22,166 bases of DNA, from the NCBI GenBank assembly GCA_012064415.1, contig SSNU01000325.1, positions 1 through 22,166 on the forward strand, given 5' to 3'. Position numbers and translations under genes: made by a program. Below, one piece after another: positions 1 through 10,300 of this stretch. The number at the start of each line of letters is the position of its first letter. Position 1 is the first letter of the stretch. The notes beneath the pieces are model-generated. The model did not search any database. It was not told the origin of the DNA and saw nothing but the letters and a program-made list of their open reading frames with translations. The stretch is from Gyrodactylus bullatarudis (Eukaryota > Platyhelminthes > Monogenea > Gyrodactylidea > Gyrodactylidae).

Positions 1-889
1 GAGTTATCAGGCATGATATGACACCAACCAGACAGCCCAAGAGTAAACCTCCGAATGCTATCGTGAAGAATGACACAATGCCTAGTACTATTTGAGCCCC
101 TGTCACATCATCCTTGTCCATGAAATTTTGCATAATGTTGTAGAGAACTATGGTTACAGCATCATTCAACAGACTCTCTCCAAAGACCATATAATAAAGA
201 CTGAATTCGACTCCAATATCCTGAAATATGGCCAAAACAGCTACAGGGTCAACTGCTACAATGAGTGAGGCGAAAAGGAGATAGCCCTTGAGAGTAAATC
301 CCTGATCAGGAGGTCCCATTGCTCCGGCTAGATCCAAGCCATACATGATGAAGCCAATGATGAAAAAGTTCAATATTGTTCCAATTATAGCGTAAACATT
401 TATGCTTCCCAAGTACTCTCCAAACGTTCGATTATACAGACTATATGATGACTCTAATATGATTGGAGGCAATAAATAGTGAAAAAATAATTCTGGTGTT
501 AACCTCCATACAGTTTTATCAAAGTTCTCATAAAGGCCATAACGTATAACGGCTCCAAAGATAATTCCAATAATGATCAACATCAGAGATTCTGGCAGGT
601 ATTCAGCGAGAAAATGAATCTTGTGATAAAACCCTCGAAAGATTATCACAATCAGGATGAAGACCATGAGAGTTATATGAATGGCAAATTCGGCATACTT
701 CCATTCAACAACAAAAACATTGAGACTTTCAACATGATGCGAAGCTGGGACACAGGGCACTCCATGGCCTGAATCATTACCAGCTGTTGCCGTAAGAGCA
801 CTCTGACTTGAGAAGGGGATTGATAAATATATTAGGAAAATGCTTATTTGAATCCAACTGAAAGGAATTAGATCTCGGAGCCAATTCAT
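1..889 (-). CDS. Na+/H+ exchanger (SLC9/NHE, CPA1 family), 5' part, runs off left edge
   Basis: Plasma-membrane-type exchanger that swaps Na+ for H+ to control pH and volume. The minus-strand frame starts at ATG 889-887, with an in-frame TAA four codons upstream, and stays open for 296 codons to base 1. It has a hydrophobic leader at about residues 7-26 (signal peptide or first TM), a short luminal stretch with an NDS glycosylation sequon near 38-40, then repeated TM segments (about 67-86, 102-115, 131-146, 163-185, 202-222, 265-292). Family hallmarks are FFHYLLPPIILE (about 135-146), AVDPVAVLA (212-220) and GESLLNDAVTIVLY (237-250), which carries the ion-binding Asn-Asp pair at 242-243. No intron interrupts the visible part. 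The C-terminal half and regulatory tail lie outside the window, so the NHE subtype cannot be assigned. It is divergent to CDK9. Confidence 0.93.
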   Translation of the reverse strand, partial: MNWLRDLIPFSWIQISIFLIYLSIPFSSQSALTATAGNDSGHGVPCVPASHHVESLNVFVVEWKYAEFAIHITLMVFILIVIIFRGFYHKIHFLAEYLPESLMLIIIGIIFGAVIRYGLYENFDKTVWRLTPELFFHYLLPPIILESSYSLYNRTFGEYLGSINVYAIIGTILNFFIIGFIMYGLDLAGAMGPPDQGFTLKGYLLFASLIVAVDPVAVLAIFQDIGVEFSLYYMVFGESLLNDAVTIVLYNIMQNFMDKDDVTGAQIVLGIVSFFTIAFGGLLLGCLVGVISCLIT

Positions 890-1491
890 CGTTATAAATT
901 ATTTTCTGAACAAAATGTTGGTTCTCTTTGTTTTCCAATTCCATCGAGGCTTTTATTCAAGATTTATCTTAATCAAAATCTTGATTTGCATAACTTCACT
1001 TGATACGACAATCCAAGTTAATAGTGAGGTTGTACTTGTCCAATGAAATTATTCGGCAGCTTTAAATAAAACAATCAAATTTTTTCTATTATCCATTAAC
1101 AAGATGTATTCTATACTCAGTAGCAGTATGCAGGTATATTGTTGTATGCAATTGATATTAATAAAAACAATTGAATTTAATTTTCTGTCCAAAAAGATGA
1201 TAGATGATGTTTAAACTTGACTTTTAATTTAGAGAGCTTTGTTTTTTGATATGAAAATTTTAATCTTGTTACAAGATTCTTGTAAGCTATTCTTCAATAA
1301 AGAATCTTAATCCCTTCATTACAGAAAAAATATTAATAATTTTTCTCAGGATATTCGAATGATTTTCTTTGTTTTATTCAAACAAAGTACATATTGGATG
1401 GTAAATTTTGTTTAACTTCTCAAAGTTAACCGGGCATCGCAAGGTGCTGAAAAGTTGCATTAATATTTATGATATATAATTTTCTTTGATA
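890..1491. promoter_or_regulatory. Divergent intergenic region between the NHE and CDK9 genes
   Basis: About 600 bp separate two start codons that point away from each other, so the promoters and 5' UTRs of both genes should lie here. An arthropod-like initiator match TCAGT is at 1117-1121 on the plus strand, but such a short match is weak evidence. No convincing TATA box at a sensible distance and no further ORF were seen. The AT-rich GATATATAAT at 1471-1480 lies too close to the CDK9 ATG to be its TATA box unless the leader is extremely short. A non-coding first exon cannot be excluded. Confidence 0.5.
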
Positions 1492-2799
1492 ATGGATCAA
1501 TTTGAGTTAGAGCTTCTCTCCAAAGAGCTAGAAGCGGATCTTATTGAAACACTCAAGACTCTTGAGAAGGATATTGAAAAAAAATCTAGTACTATTCATT
1601 TAGATGAATATGAGCCAGTACAGAAAATTGGGCAAGGTACATTTGGTGAAGTATTCAAAGTTCGTCATAAGAAAAGCAAACAGCATTATGCAGTCAAAAG
1701 ATTGAAAATGGAACAAGAAACAGAGGGATTTCCTATCACAGCTCTTAGGGAAATTCGAATCCTTAGCTCCTTAACTCATGAAAATATTGTTACTTTTCGT
1801 GGAATTTGCCACAAGAAAAATACTCAACCAAAGTACCGTCATGATTTCTACCTTCTTTTTGACTTTTGTGACCATGATTTAGCCGGTTTATTAAGTCAAA
1901 AGGTTGAATTTTCTCCTCCTATAAGGAAATCAATTATGAAGCAGTTATTGACAGGCCTATACTTTCTTCATAAAAACAATATTCTCCATAGAGACTTAAA
2001 AGCTAGTAATATATTGATCAATAAAGCTGGAGTATTAAAAATAGCTGATTTTGGGTTGGCCAGATTCACAGTTGCATCGATTAGACCCGACAGACCACCT
2101 AGATATACATGTAGAGTCGTCACCTTGTGGTATCGTCCTCCAGAAATATTATTAAATTGTCGACATTATGGTAGACCAGTAGATATGTGGGGTGCTGGAT
2201 GCATTATGGCTGAATTATGGACTAAATATCCTATAATGCAAGGAGATGGAGAGCTAGCCCAACTCAACTTGATTGTTCAGCTTTGCGGATCGATCACGCC
2301 AGAGGTTTGGCCAGGAGTACAAAATCTGGAAACTTATAATAAGACAGACTTACCCAAAGATGTTAAGCGCCATGTCAAGGAAAAGCTTACTCCTCAAATC
2401 AATTGTCAATCTGCTGTTGATTTAATTGATAGGTTATTAGTCTTGGACCCAGCTAAGAGAATGGATGCAGATCAAGCATTGTCCCATGATTATTTCATAG
2501 AAGACCCACAGCCGGGTGATCTTTCTGTCCTTTCCAAAAATAATGTATCTTTTCTTGAGTATCTGGGCCAACACAGTCGCAATAGACATCAAGGTCATAT
2601 GGGAGTTAACCAAGGAGTACAAGGAAATAGATTTCATAACATGCCCGGAATTCCAGGTGGTATGCAAGGTAATAACTTCAACAGAGGTCGACCCAATCCC
2701 ATGATGATGAATATGCAAGGACAGTCAAAGATGCCTAATCACAGACAGAGAATGCACCATGAACAGGACTCAAGTCTTACTTATGATCGCATTTACTGA
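1492..2799 (+). CDS. Cdk9: Cyclin-dependent kinase 9 (P-TEFb catalytic subunit), intronless
   Basis: Nuclear Ser/Thr kinase that pairs with cyclin T and phosphorylates the RNA polymerase II C-terminal domain and pausing factors to release paused polymerase. The start is the ATG at 1492, giving 435 residues; an upstream TTG in frame is not a eukaryotic start. The kinase domain covers about 40-340: Gly loop GQGTFGEVF (47-55), catalytic Lys69, CDK9-type helix GFPITALREI (79-88, in place of PSTAIRE), HRDLK (166-170), DFG (186-188), activation-loop Thr206 in RYTCRVVTLWYRPPE. Other strong CDK9 matches are FDFCDHDLAGLLS, GAGCIMAELWT, QLCGSITPEVWP and LLVLDPAKR. The tail (about 360-430) is rich in Gly, Asn, Met and Arg and ends DRIY, like the FERVF end of human CDK9. 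The N-terminus has about 39 charged residues before the domain, longer than the human 18. No introns. Confidence 0.97.
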   Translation: MDQFELELLSKELEADLIETLKTLEKDIEKKSSTIHLDEYEPVQKIGQGTFGEVFKVRHKKSKQHYAVKRLKMEQETEGFPITALREIRILSSLTHENIVTFRGICHKKNTQPKYRHDFYLLFDFCDHDLAGLLSQKVEFSPPIRKSIMKQLLTGLYFLHKNNILHRDLKASNILINKAGVLKIADFGLARFTVASIRPDRPPRYTCRVVTLWYRPPEILLNCRHYGRPVDMWGAGCIMAELWTKYPIMQGDGELAQLNLIVQLCGSITPEVWPGVQNLETYNKTDLPKDVKRHVKEKLTPQINCQSAVDLIDRLLVLDPAKRMDADQALSHDYFIEDPQPGDLSVLSKNNVSFLEYLGQHSRNRHQGHMGVNQGVQGNRFHNMPGIPGGMQGNNFNRGRPNPMMMNMQGQSKMPNHRQRMHHEQDSSLTYDRIY

Positions 2800-3286
2800 A
2801 ACAAGAAAGCTTCATTTCCCTTTTGTAAATATGAATTATTATTACCAAGTGAAGACGTAACTGCTTTGTATTTTTTTATTTGTTAGAATTGCTCTCATTC
2901 ACTAGCAAGAGAGTCTCGTCACTTTGATCAGTAAAAATACCAGTAATATTTTCATCCTGAAGCCCCATCTCCCCATCAAACTATTATTATAATATTAATC
3001 TCAGAACTTATTCTCGAATAAAAAATGTAAATACTTATATCTGATTCTTTTGATTGAAAATAGTACTTGCAGATCCTAAAACTGATATTTTTTCTAATAC
3101 CGTGTAAAAATTTGGGTAGCACTTCCGCAAGCCATAAGGAATGAACAAAAATTAATCTCTTTCATTGAGTTAATCAAGTTGAGGGGTTTTCTAGAAATTA
3201 ATCTGAGTGAATACAATAAAAGAGAATTAAAAATACAGAAATATTCTTTATAATAACAATAGTAGGGGTAAAGTTTAATCTGTGGA
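2800..3286. other. Convergent intergenic region / facing 3' UTRs
   Basis: This stretch lies between the stop codons of two genes transcribed towards each other. The best CDK9 polyadenylation signal is AATAAA at 3017-3022, with another at 3215-3220. For the minus-strand gene, the only canonical signal I found is the complement of TTTATT at 2875-2880, which would make the two 3' UTRs overlap. ORFs crossing this segment are shadows. No repeat or RNA gene was seen. Confidence 0.5.
3017..3022 (+). terminator. Candidate polyadenylation signal for CDK9
   Basis: AATAAA lies 218 bp after the CDK9 stop codon and is followed by a T/G-containing stretch. Position and hexamer are right, but in DNA this A+T-rich chance matches are common; a second AATAAA at 3215-3220 is the alternative. 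Confidence 0.45.
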
Positions 3287-4033
3287 TTACGAGCAAGGTC
3301 TCTGTCGGTTACCCTCAAATTGGAGGGATAAAGGACTAATGGAATTATTATCACCGGAAGTATCTGAAGAAGATGAATTTTCCTCATCTTCAGTAGACAA
3401 TTCTGCATGGGCTTGCATCAAGCGATTACGTTTTCTGGATAAGTTACAATTGTCCTCTTCATCCTCGTCACTGGAAGTATTACCCATTGATCTTTTAAGA
3501 TTATCATTGGAGGTATTAACATGACCATTTTTCATAATACTAGGGAAAGAATGCCTACGCGTGACTTTGAGCATAGGTCTTTTTGATTGATTACCTCGTT
3601 TAGTAATATCTGGATCACCCGGTTGTGATAACATTTCATGTAAAGTATTAGTATGGATCATTGCATTTTCATTCAAAAGGATATTTCTAGGAAGAGACTG
3701 AATGAATTCCAAGAGAAAAGAGTAAATTCCTTCTTGAAATGACATAGAATAAGATTCGTTGATTTTCTTTCTAACTAATTTGTGCATCTTAACAAGTCCA
3801 TCAGCAACTTCACGGAAAAGATCGGCATTCAAACGTTCGTCTGAACTTTTATACAGGGAAATTATGTTACGAACAATTTGGTGATACATATCTTCGAGGT
3901 TCTGACTTGCTATTTGTTGTTCTGACGTTCTCTTATTGTAAATGGCTTCTAGATTAGCCTCAAGATTTTTCTTTTTAGACAAAATTTCATTGAAATATGG
4001 ACCATTATCATCAATGGGCTGATTGTGATTCAT
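3287..4033 (-). CDS. Unrecognised 248-residue acidic/Ser-rich, probably nuclear protein
   Basis: The single-exon frame starts at ATG 4033-4031 and ends at 3287. I do not recognise a family. Residues about 15-115 look helical and charged, with a possible short coiled coil at 15-45 and a hydrophobic helix pair around SMSFQEGIYSFLLEFIQSLP (about 97-116). From about 140 the protein becomes low complexity: basic stretches KRGNQSKRPMLKVTRRHS and LSRKRNR resemble nuclear localisation signals, and acidic Ser clusters SSDEDEED and STEDEENSSSSD are typical casein-kinase-2 target sequence. Function unknown; nuclear location is an inference from composition. That it is a real gene is supported by the length of the open frame in A+T-rich DNA, its non-random composition, and its head-to-head arrangement with PIP5K only 214 bp away. 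An extra upstream exon is possible but not needed. Confidence 0.75.
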   Translation of the reverse strand: MNHNQPIDDNGPYFNEILSKKKNLEANLEAIYNKRTSEQQIASQNLEDMYHQIVRNIISLYKSSDERLNADLFREVADGLVKMHKLVRKKINESYSMSFQEGIYSFLLEFIQSLPRNILLNENAMIHTNTLHEMLSQPGDPDITKRGNQSKRPMLKVTRRHSFPSIMKNGHVNTSNDNLKRSMGNTSSDEDEEDNCNLSRKRNRLMQAHAELSTEDEENSSSSDTSGDNNSISPLSLQFEGNRQRPCS

Positions 4034-4247
4034 TAGATATTGATTAAGTACCTGAGTTACGATAAAATTTCGTTTTGGGTACTAAAATGCTAACGAATTA
4101 AACAAAAGTATAAACCGACTGATTTTGTTTAATATGGAAATTCATTTACCGGAAATTTCACCTGTAATAGAAAAATTTCAATAATTCCAGCGAAATTCAT
4201 CACATTCCTTCTCCCAAATTAATTTGTCATTGTATTAACTGATAAAA
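4034..4247. promoter_or_regulatory. Compact bidirectional promoter region
   Basis: Only 214 bp separate the start codons of the unknown protein (-) and PIP5K (+). Both 5' UTRs and any shared core promoter must fit here unless one gene has an upstream non-coding exon. No TATA box was identified with confidence. The sequence AAAAATGG around the PIP5K start is a good eukaryotic initiation context. Confidence 0.5.
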
Positions 4248-4391
4248 ATGGATAAATTACCAGAGGCTGTTGGTCCACCTTCTCCCAGTTTGGATTTAAT
4301 AATTCGAGGGAGTAAAAAACGAAATAGTATGAAAAAAGAAAAATTAGGCCACAGACGAGTTAATGCTACTGGAACAGTTACTTATAAAAAG
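4248..4391 (+). CDS. PIP5K: PIP5K exon 1 (start codon)
   Basis: Encodes residues 1-48, ending in [16 protein letters not shown], the conserved type I PIP5K N-terminal motif (GHRGVDASGETTYKK in human PIP5K1A). The donor AAG|GTTAGT is at 4391/4392, phase 0. Read-through beyond the donor soon reaches a stop. Confidence 0.92.
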
Positions 4392-7300
4392 GTTAGTTTA
4401 TTGCATTCTTTGCCGAATTTGGCACTTGTTTCATTAACCTCGTATGAACTCGATTAATCTTTTATTTGCGTAATTAAAGTATCAATATTTTAAATATACT
4501 TTGTTAATCAGAGTTTTCATCAAATGCTGAACTGATTTGAATGCAATTTAAGCCTCGGAGTAAAGTTCGATCTTGTTCAAGATACTCCCCCCTGGTTTAT
4601 TGCCCTTATCACTCAAAGTATCACCGATGTAGATACATTAATCGGCTAACCTATGAGTTTTATAGAAATTATCTAGAAAGTTTAAATGTTCCTCTACCTT
4701 TGAGCATAAGGTCTCTGAAACCGGCTCCTTTTCAAAATGATAGACTATTACCATGTAATTATCTTGAACAGAAATCCACAGACGAAATTCGCTTGGCTAT
4801 TCAGATTGGAATTAACACCAGTGTCGGAAGTATACAACAGAAACCTTCATATGACTTGCTCGAGAGAGATTTTAATATAATTGAAAGATCAGATTTCCCC
4901 AAGGATGGATCAAAGTGTACTCCAGCCCACAGTTTCTCAGATTTTCGCTTTGTAACCTATGCCCCAGAAGCCTTTCGTGCATTTAGGAATTTATTTAATC
5001 TCAATATGCTTGATTTTCTTGTGAGTATTAAATTCTATAGTTAACATTGTCAATTTAATATGATGAAATAATTATTTGGAAAAAATCAATTAGCTCTAAA
5101 GAGAGACTTGAAAATGTTTTTTCCTTTCCTTTTTTGTTTCCAAGAGAAAAATAAACAAATCCCTTGAGATATTCATATAGGTAGCTGAGTCAATATCAAC
5201 CAGCTTATCTTGTTTTAGGTAGGTATGCAGATCCAAAGATTAACTTGAGAAAGAAAGAGTATTGGTGTCTCTCTAATTTTTACTGACGCATGTGAATTAA
5301 AATAGTTTTTCTATTGTCTCTTGTCATTTAAGCAGATCTTGTGAAAGTAAATTAAATTTATCAAAATAATCTTATTCTGAAAAAAAATCCTAAAATTGTA
5401 TTGAATAATTTAACAAATTCTTCATAGAATTCTATATGCTCAAAAGATTTGGTGGAGTTATCTAATCCTGGTGCCAGTGGATCTATATTCTACATGACTT
5501 GTGATGATGAATTTATTATCAAGACTGTCCAAAAGAAAGAAGCTGAATTTTTGCACAGAATTCTCGTCTACTATTATATCAATTTACGTCAAAATCCTCG
5601 TACTCTCCTTCCCAAATATTACGGTCTTTATACATACCAGGTAAAGTCATTTCGTCATGTTCACTTTTATTACTTGTTGAGCCAATAAATATGAAACTTA
5701 TATTTCTTAAAATCCTAAACTAGTTCAAATTTTAAGACAATCTCAGCAGGTTAAATTTACCAATCACACTGCAGCTATAACTCTCTTAATAAATAATGAT
5801 TCTGAAATTGTGATTAACAATACATAAAATGCATCTATAGAAATAGTTTATCATTATCATAGATGAATCTATTTTGGAAGAATTCCATTGTATTTTAGTT
5901 ATTTTTATTATTCCCACCCAATTAAAGCAAAATATTGATTAGTCTTTGGTTTTTGAAAATTCCAGTCAACATTGGCTTCTTGATTTAATTTTTTTCACCA
6001 GAGTGGAAGTAAAAACATTAGATTTGTTGTGATGAACAATCTGCTTCCCAGTCTTACTATCCACGAAAAGTATGACCTCAAGGGAAGTACCTACAAGAGA
6101 AAGGCAAGTGAAAAAGAATTGGCCAAAAAGTCCCCAACTCTAAAGGATCTTGACTTTGCTGAGAAACATCCAAATGGTATCCTCCTTGAAGCCGAAACTT
6201 ATGATGCCTTTATGCATACAATTGCCAGAGATTGTCGTGTAAGTTTTCTTTTCAATCGTTGACTTTTAGTTTTTTTGACTATGATCATTACTGCCTTAAT
6301 TAGTAAATTTAATCCATTTTACTTCAAGGACTCAAATCCAAATTAGAGCACATGTAATAATCAAATTTATAAAAATGCAATTAAACTAAATCCATAATCA
6401 TCTGAAGCAGCTACTATTTACTGATTTCACCAATATTTCCATTGATAGAATAAAAGTAATCTTGATTTGAAATGCACTGTGTTAAATATATGTTTACTAT
6501 AACGTCATTCGGTTGCTAGCTGACTATGTTGTCTTCTGGCTTGTATTGGTCTATCTGTATAAAAAGAAAAGGAAGAGAAGGCTGTAGTATTTCTTGAAGA
6601 ATAAGTATTATAAAATTTATAGTGATTGTTATAGTAATCAGATTTATTAGAGTAAGGAAAATTAAGATTAAGATTAGAATAAAAACATTACCCTGATAAA
6701 AATAGTTTGGACCAATACAAGCCAAAAGACAACATAGTCAGGTAGCAAGCGAACAACGTTATAGTCAATAGATGCCGAACAGCTCCTTAAAGAACTACTT
6801 GGTTCAAGATTACGTGTTAAATATCTGAGCTTTGAATTTCAAATTTTTTGAGGCCCTAGTAACTTATTATATGTCGGATAAGATGAGGCCTAGAATATAA
6901 TTAAAGAAAACTTAACGTTTCTCTATACTGGCGTTTGAATTTTTAATCGTGAAACAGCTGATTTTATTATGTTGTTTTAGTTTTTAGAATCTCTCAGTAT
7001 TATGGATTATTCCCTGCTGCTGGGCGTTCACAATCTTGACTTGGCCAAGAGAGAACGAGTTAGTTGAGCAGAATTTGATCATCAAGTATTTGATGAAAAA
7101 TATTAACGGCATTTTATCTTCCTTTTCAAGCTTAAACAGGCCAATAACAATTCTGGTGGAGGTGAGTATTATATAGTGCTTATTTGAACATTAATACTTT
7201 TTGGGATGAATGTAGAAACTTTGAGAATTTCCCACCCCCTCCTTAACTAATAGAACTTTTTCCAAACTTGTCTATTCTCCTCAAGATAGACTCTTTTTTT

Positions 7301-10300
7301 AATGAATAATTTTATAATAGAATTTAGAAAAATCAATAATCAGACATGTTTTATTAGAATTCTAATTAGAGTTTTGTTGGTTTTATTTTATTTTAAATTT
7401 GGTTCTTTGATTAGATTTTTTTCAGAGTCTTATTCTACAGTGTCTTTATATTGACCGGATATTTTCATAAGTTTCCAGAAATGAGAACCATTTCTCAAAT
7501 TTTCAAGTTCATCAGTGATACTAATGGGTTTTTAAATTAATATCCGAGTGTTACTTTTTTTGACAAGTAGTTCATAGAGATTATTTCATTTTCAATAATT
7601 TAATCCATGGTCTATAGACAACAATGATGGTGTGAATACTGAAAATATCACCGAAAATCCCTCCTCAACCTCTCCCAAGAAGGAAGTCGATGACATTCGT
7701 CCAAGGCCGCGTCCTCATTCCAAAAGAATTGTAACTATGGGTACTGTGATGGAAAATATCCTGCCAGAAGCTCAACCTGTCATCCTGGAAGAGGAGGAAC
7801 AAGAAGTTATTGCGTGAGTTGTTCGAATCTACCAAAAAAATAGTCAGAAATAATTAATGCATAAATTCGAATCTTTTGCCCAATCTTGATACCAATTATG
7901 TATCAATACATATTTGCTTCAAATCAAAAAAGTTTTTGAATATGAAAAAAATGTGCGATAAGTAATGGGACTCCAAATTCAACAAAAAAATTTATTCTTC
8001 CAAACTACAAAATGAATTCTAACATCAATATTTCTAAGTATTTTGATCAGAGAGATTTTCGGTAGATTGCTAGATAATTATAAGTCTTCTGATTGATAAC
8101 TGGGCATTAAGAGAACTTACAAAATGATTAAATGATTTTTTGAAGATTCGATTAAGCGTTCTATAGTATTCAGAAGGCATTTCGTCATGGATAAAAATAT
8201 CCGAGATTCTGTAGAATCATACGTCTCCAAGACAACGCGAGACCACACCTCGGAAAAGAAATTTTTTTTCATCTTAGGTCATCTCGTTAATAGTCCTCAT
8301 CTTGCACTGTCTAATAACCAGAGCCTCAAAAATAGTAGCTTAAAAATCGCAAAATAGTATACAAACAATAGAATAAATGACTATTTTTAGTATATTTTAT
8401 GATCTACTCAAAAGTAATGGGATTTGAAAATTAATAATTGCTCATTTTATTGAAATTTTTTATTGAAAATCTTCATCATCTTAAATCTATCGGTTTTGAA
8501 ATTTATACGAGGTGATACATGCGATCACATATTACAGTGAATTCATAAGGATATTGCCTTTTGAATTTATCAGCTTTTTGATTAATTAATTTTAGTTAAT
8601 TTTAGTAGGTTATAACTTCGGAACCCAGGGTACTATGCAACTTTAGAACCTTTAATTATCATTTTTAAAGCCATACAACTTCCTGTGCAATTTAGTAAAA
8701 ACAGTCGTTTTTGAGGCTCTGCTGATAACCATCATTTCAAATCTCTAGAACCTTTTCTTAGGGTCGAAAATTTTAAATCAGAAGATGACCTAGAAAAGGG
8801 AATTAATCACTTTCTCAACTCCAAATTTAAAGAATTCTTCGCTGATGGGATTAGAAAACTACAAATTCTTTTGAAGAAATGTCTTGATTCATCGGGAAGA
8901 TATTTTTTTGATTGACAATTTATCTTTCTCAAGTTATTTTATACCACACTGATTAATCATTGGATTAAAGATTAAATTTCTTTCAAATTACTATCTCAAA
9001 CAACTCTGGACTGATTAAATTGGCTCAGGACTGAACATTCCATCTGTATTTATTTATCTTTATTAGTCCTGGTGGTATTCCTGCTCGTAATAACAACGGA
9101 GATCGTCTATTGCTTTATGTTGGCATTATCGATATCTTACAATCGTATCGTCTCATAAAGAAAATGGAGCACAGCTTCAAAGCTATTGTAATAGACCCTG
9201 TAAGTTCAATCCAAATAAATATATATATTTTTCTCATGGATTTCTCTCATTTCCTCTCATAGGAAACATTTTCCGTGACCAATCCAAAATTTTATGCTCA
9301 ACGGTTTATGAACAATTTAAAAAAGAATGTCTTTCGAAAGGCAGCTTCTCGTAAGTTTTTTCCCTCCTGATTAAAACTTGACAAAGACCCATTATTAAAA
9401 ACAATAGGCCATAAATTTTCAATGTTTTTATATTAAAATTTACTTCATTCATAGAAGTCTCTCGTAACAGAATCAGTCAATAGTTTAGTTGCGAATTTCA
9501 ATATACTTCATTTTTTGATAAAGTAAGATATGGCATGACTCTTTAAAAATCAAACTTTTCAAACACAATTCTGTTACTCATGCTCATTTAAATGCATGAT
9601 GCTACGATCAGAGGTAAATACCATTTTGCTTGTTATTTGTAAAAATTAATTAGCTTATAAATTTGGGCTTATCTCGGTAAAAATCAGTCATCAATCATCT
9701 CTTGTTGAGCTATTAATAATAATAACTTATTATCATAATATGGATAATAAGAACTTCTAGCCATTTTCCTCTCATTTACTCCCTAAAACTGTACTTTTTG
9801 CATGATTTAAAAATACAGTAGAATTCGAGTTTGCTTAAATATTTACCAAATGATAATTACTAATTATTAATTAGTAGGGCGACCAGAAAAAAGCATACTT
9901 TATAATGAAAAAAGGCAATTTTTAATTCTGAAAAAGGCAAAAAAAAGGAAAATTCATAAAATCGAATGTCTCTCACAAGTAGTGATTTTAAAAGATTAAT
10001 CAACTCTTCAAGCCTTTCAAGTGAATAGAATGAGAATGAGGTGTTGAGTTGGTTAAGCTATTTCTATTGGCTGTTTACCAAATCCCCCATAAAATTAGAT
10101 TCAGACAATGAAAATTTAACTAAGATCAAGAATCTTGATTCAAGATAAACAATGATAAAAATTTGCACAATCCATGAAAAAAATGAAAAAGCAATCCTTT
10201 GTAAAAAAGGCAAGCCTCCTCCAAATAGGCAAAAAGGCAAACTTATATCTCTTATTAAGGGGTTTAGAAAAAAAGGACTGAATTTTTAATCTTTTCAAAG

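Noticed and set aside
1486..1491. TTG ATA as the start of CDK9
   Set aside because: TTG is not a normal eukaryotic start codon; the ATG at 1492 is two codons on, in frame.
2437..2718. Minus-strand and other-frame ORFs within CDK9
   Set aside because: They lie over a strongly supported kinase reading frame and have no family features of their own.
3282..3524. Plus-strand Ser-rich ORF opposite the unknown protein
   Set aside because: It is the antisense of the Asp/Glu/Ser-rich tail of the 3287-4033 gene; its low complexity mirrors that tail.
6516..6725. Minus-strand ORF rich in Ile and Thr
   Set aside because: It lies entirely within the MITE at 6496-6765 and is made of simple repeats.
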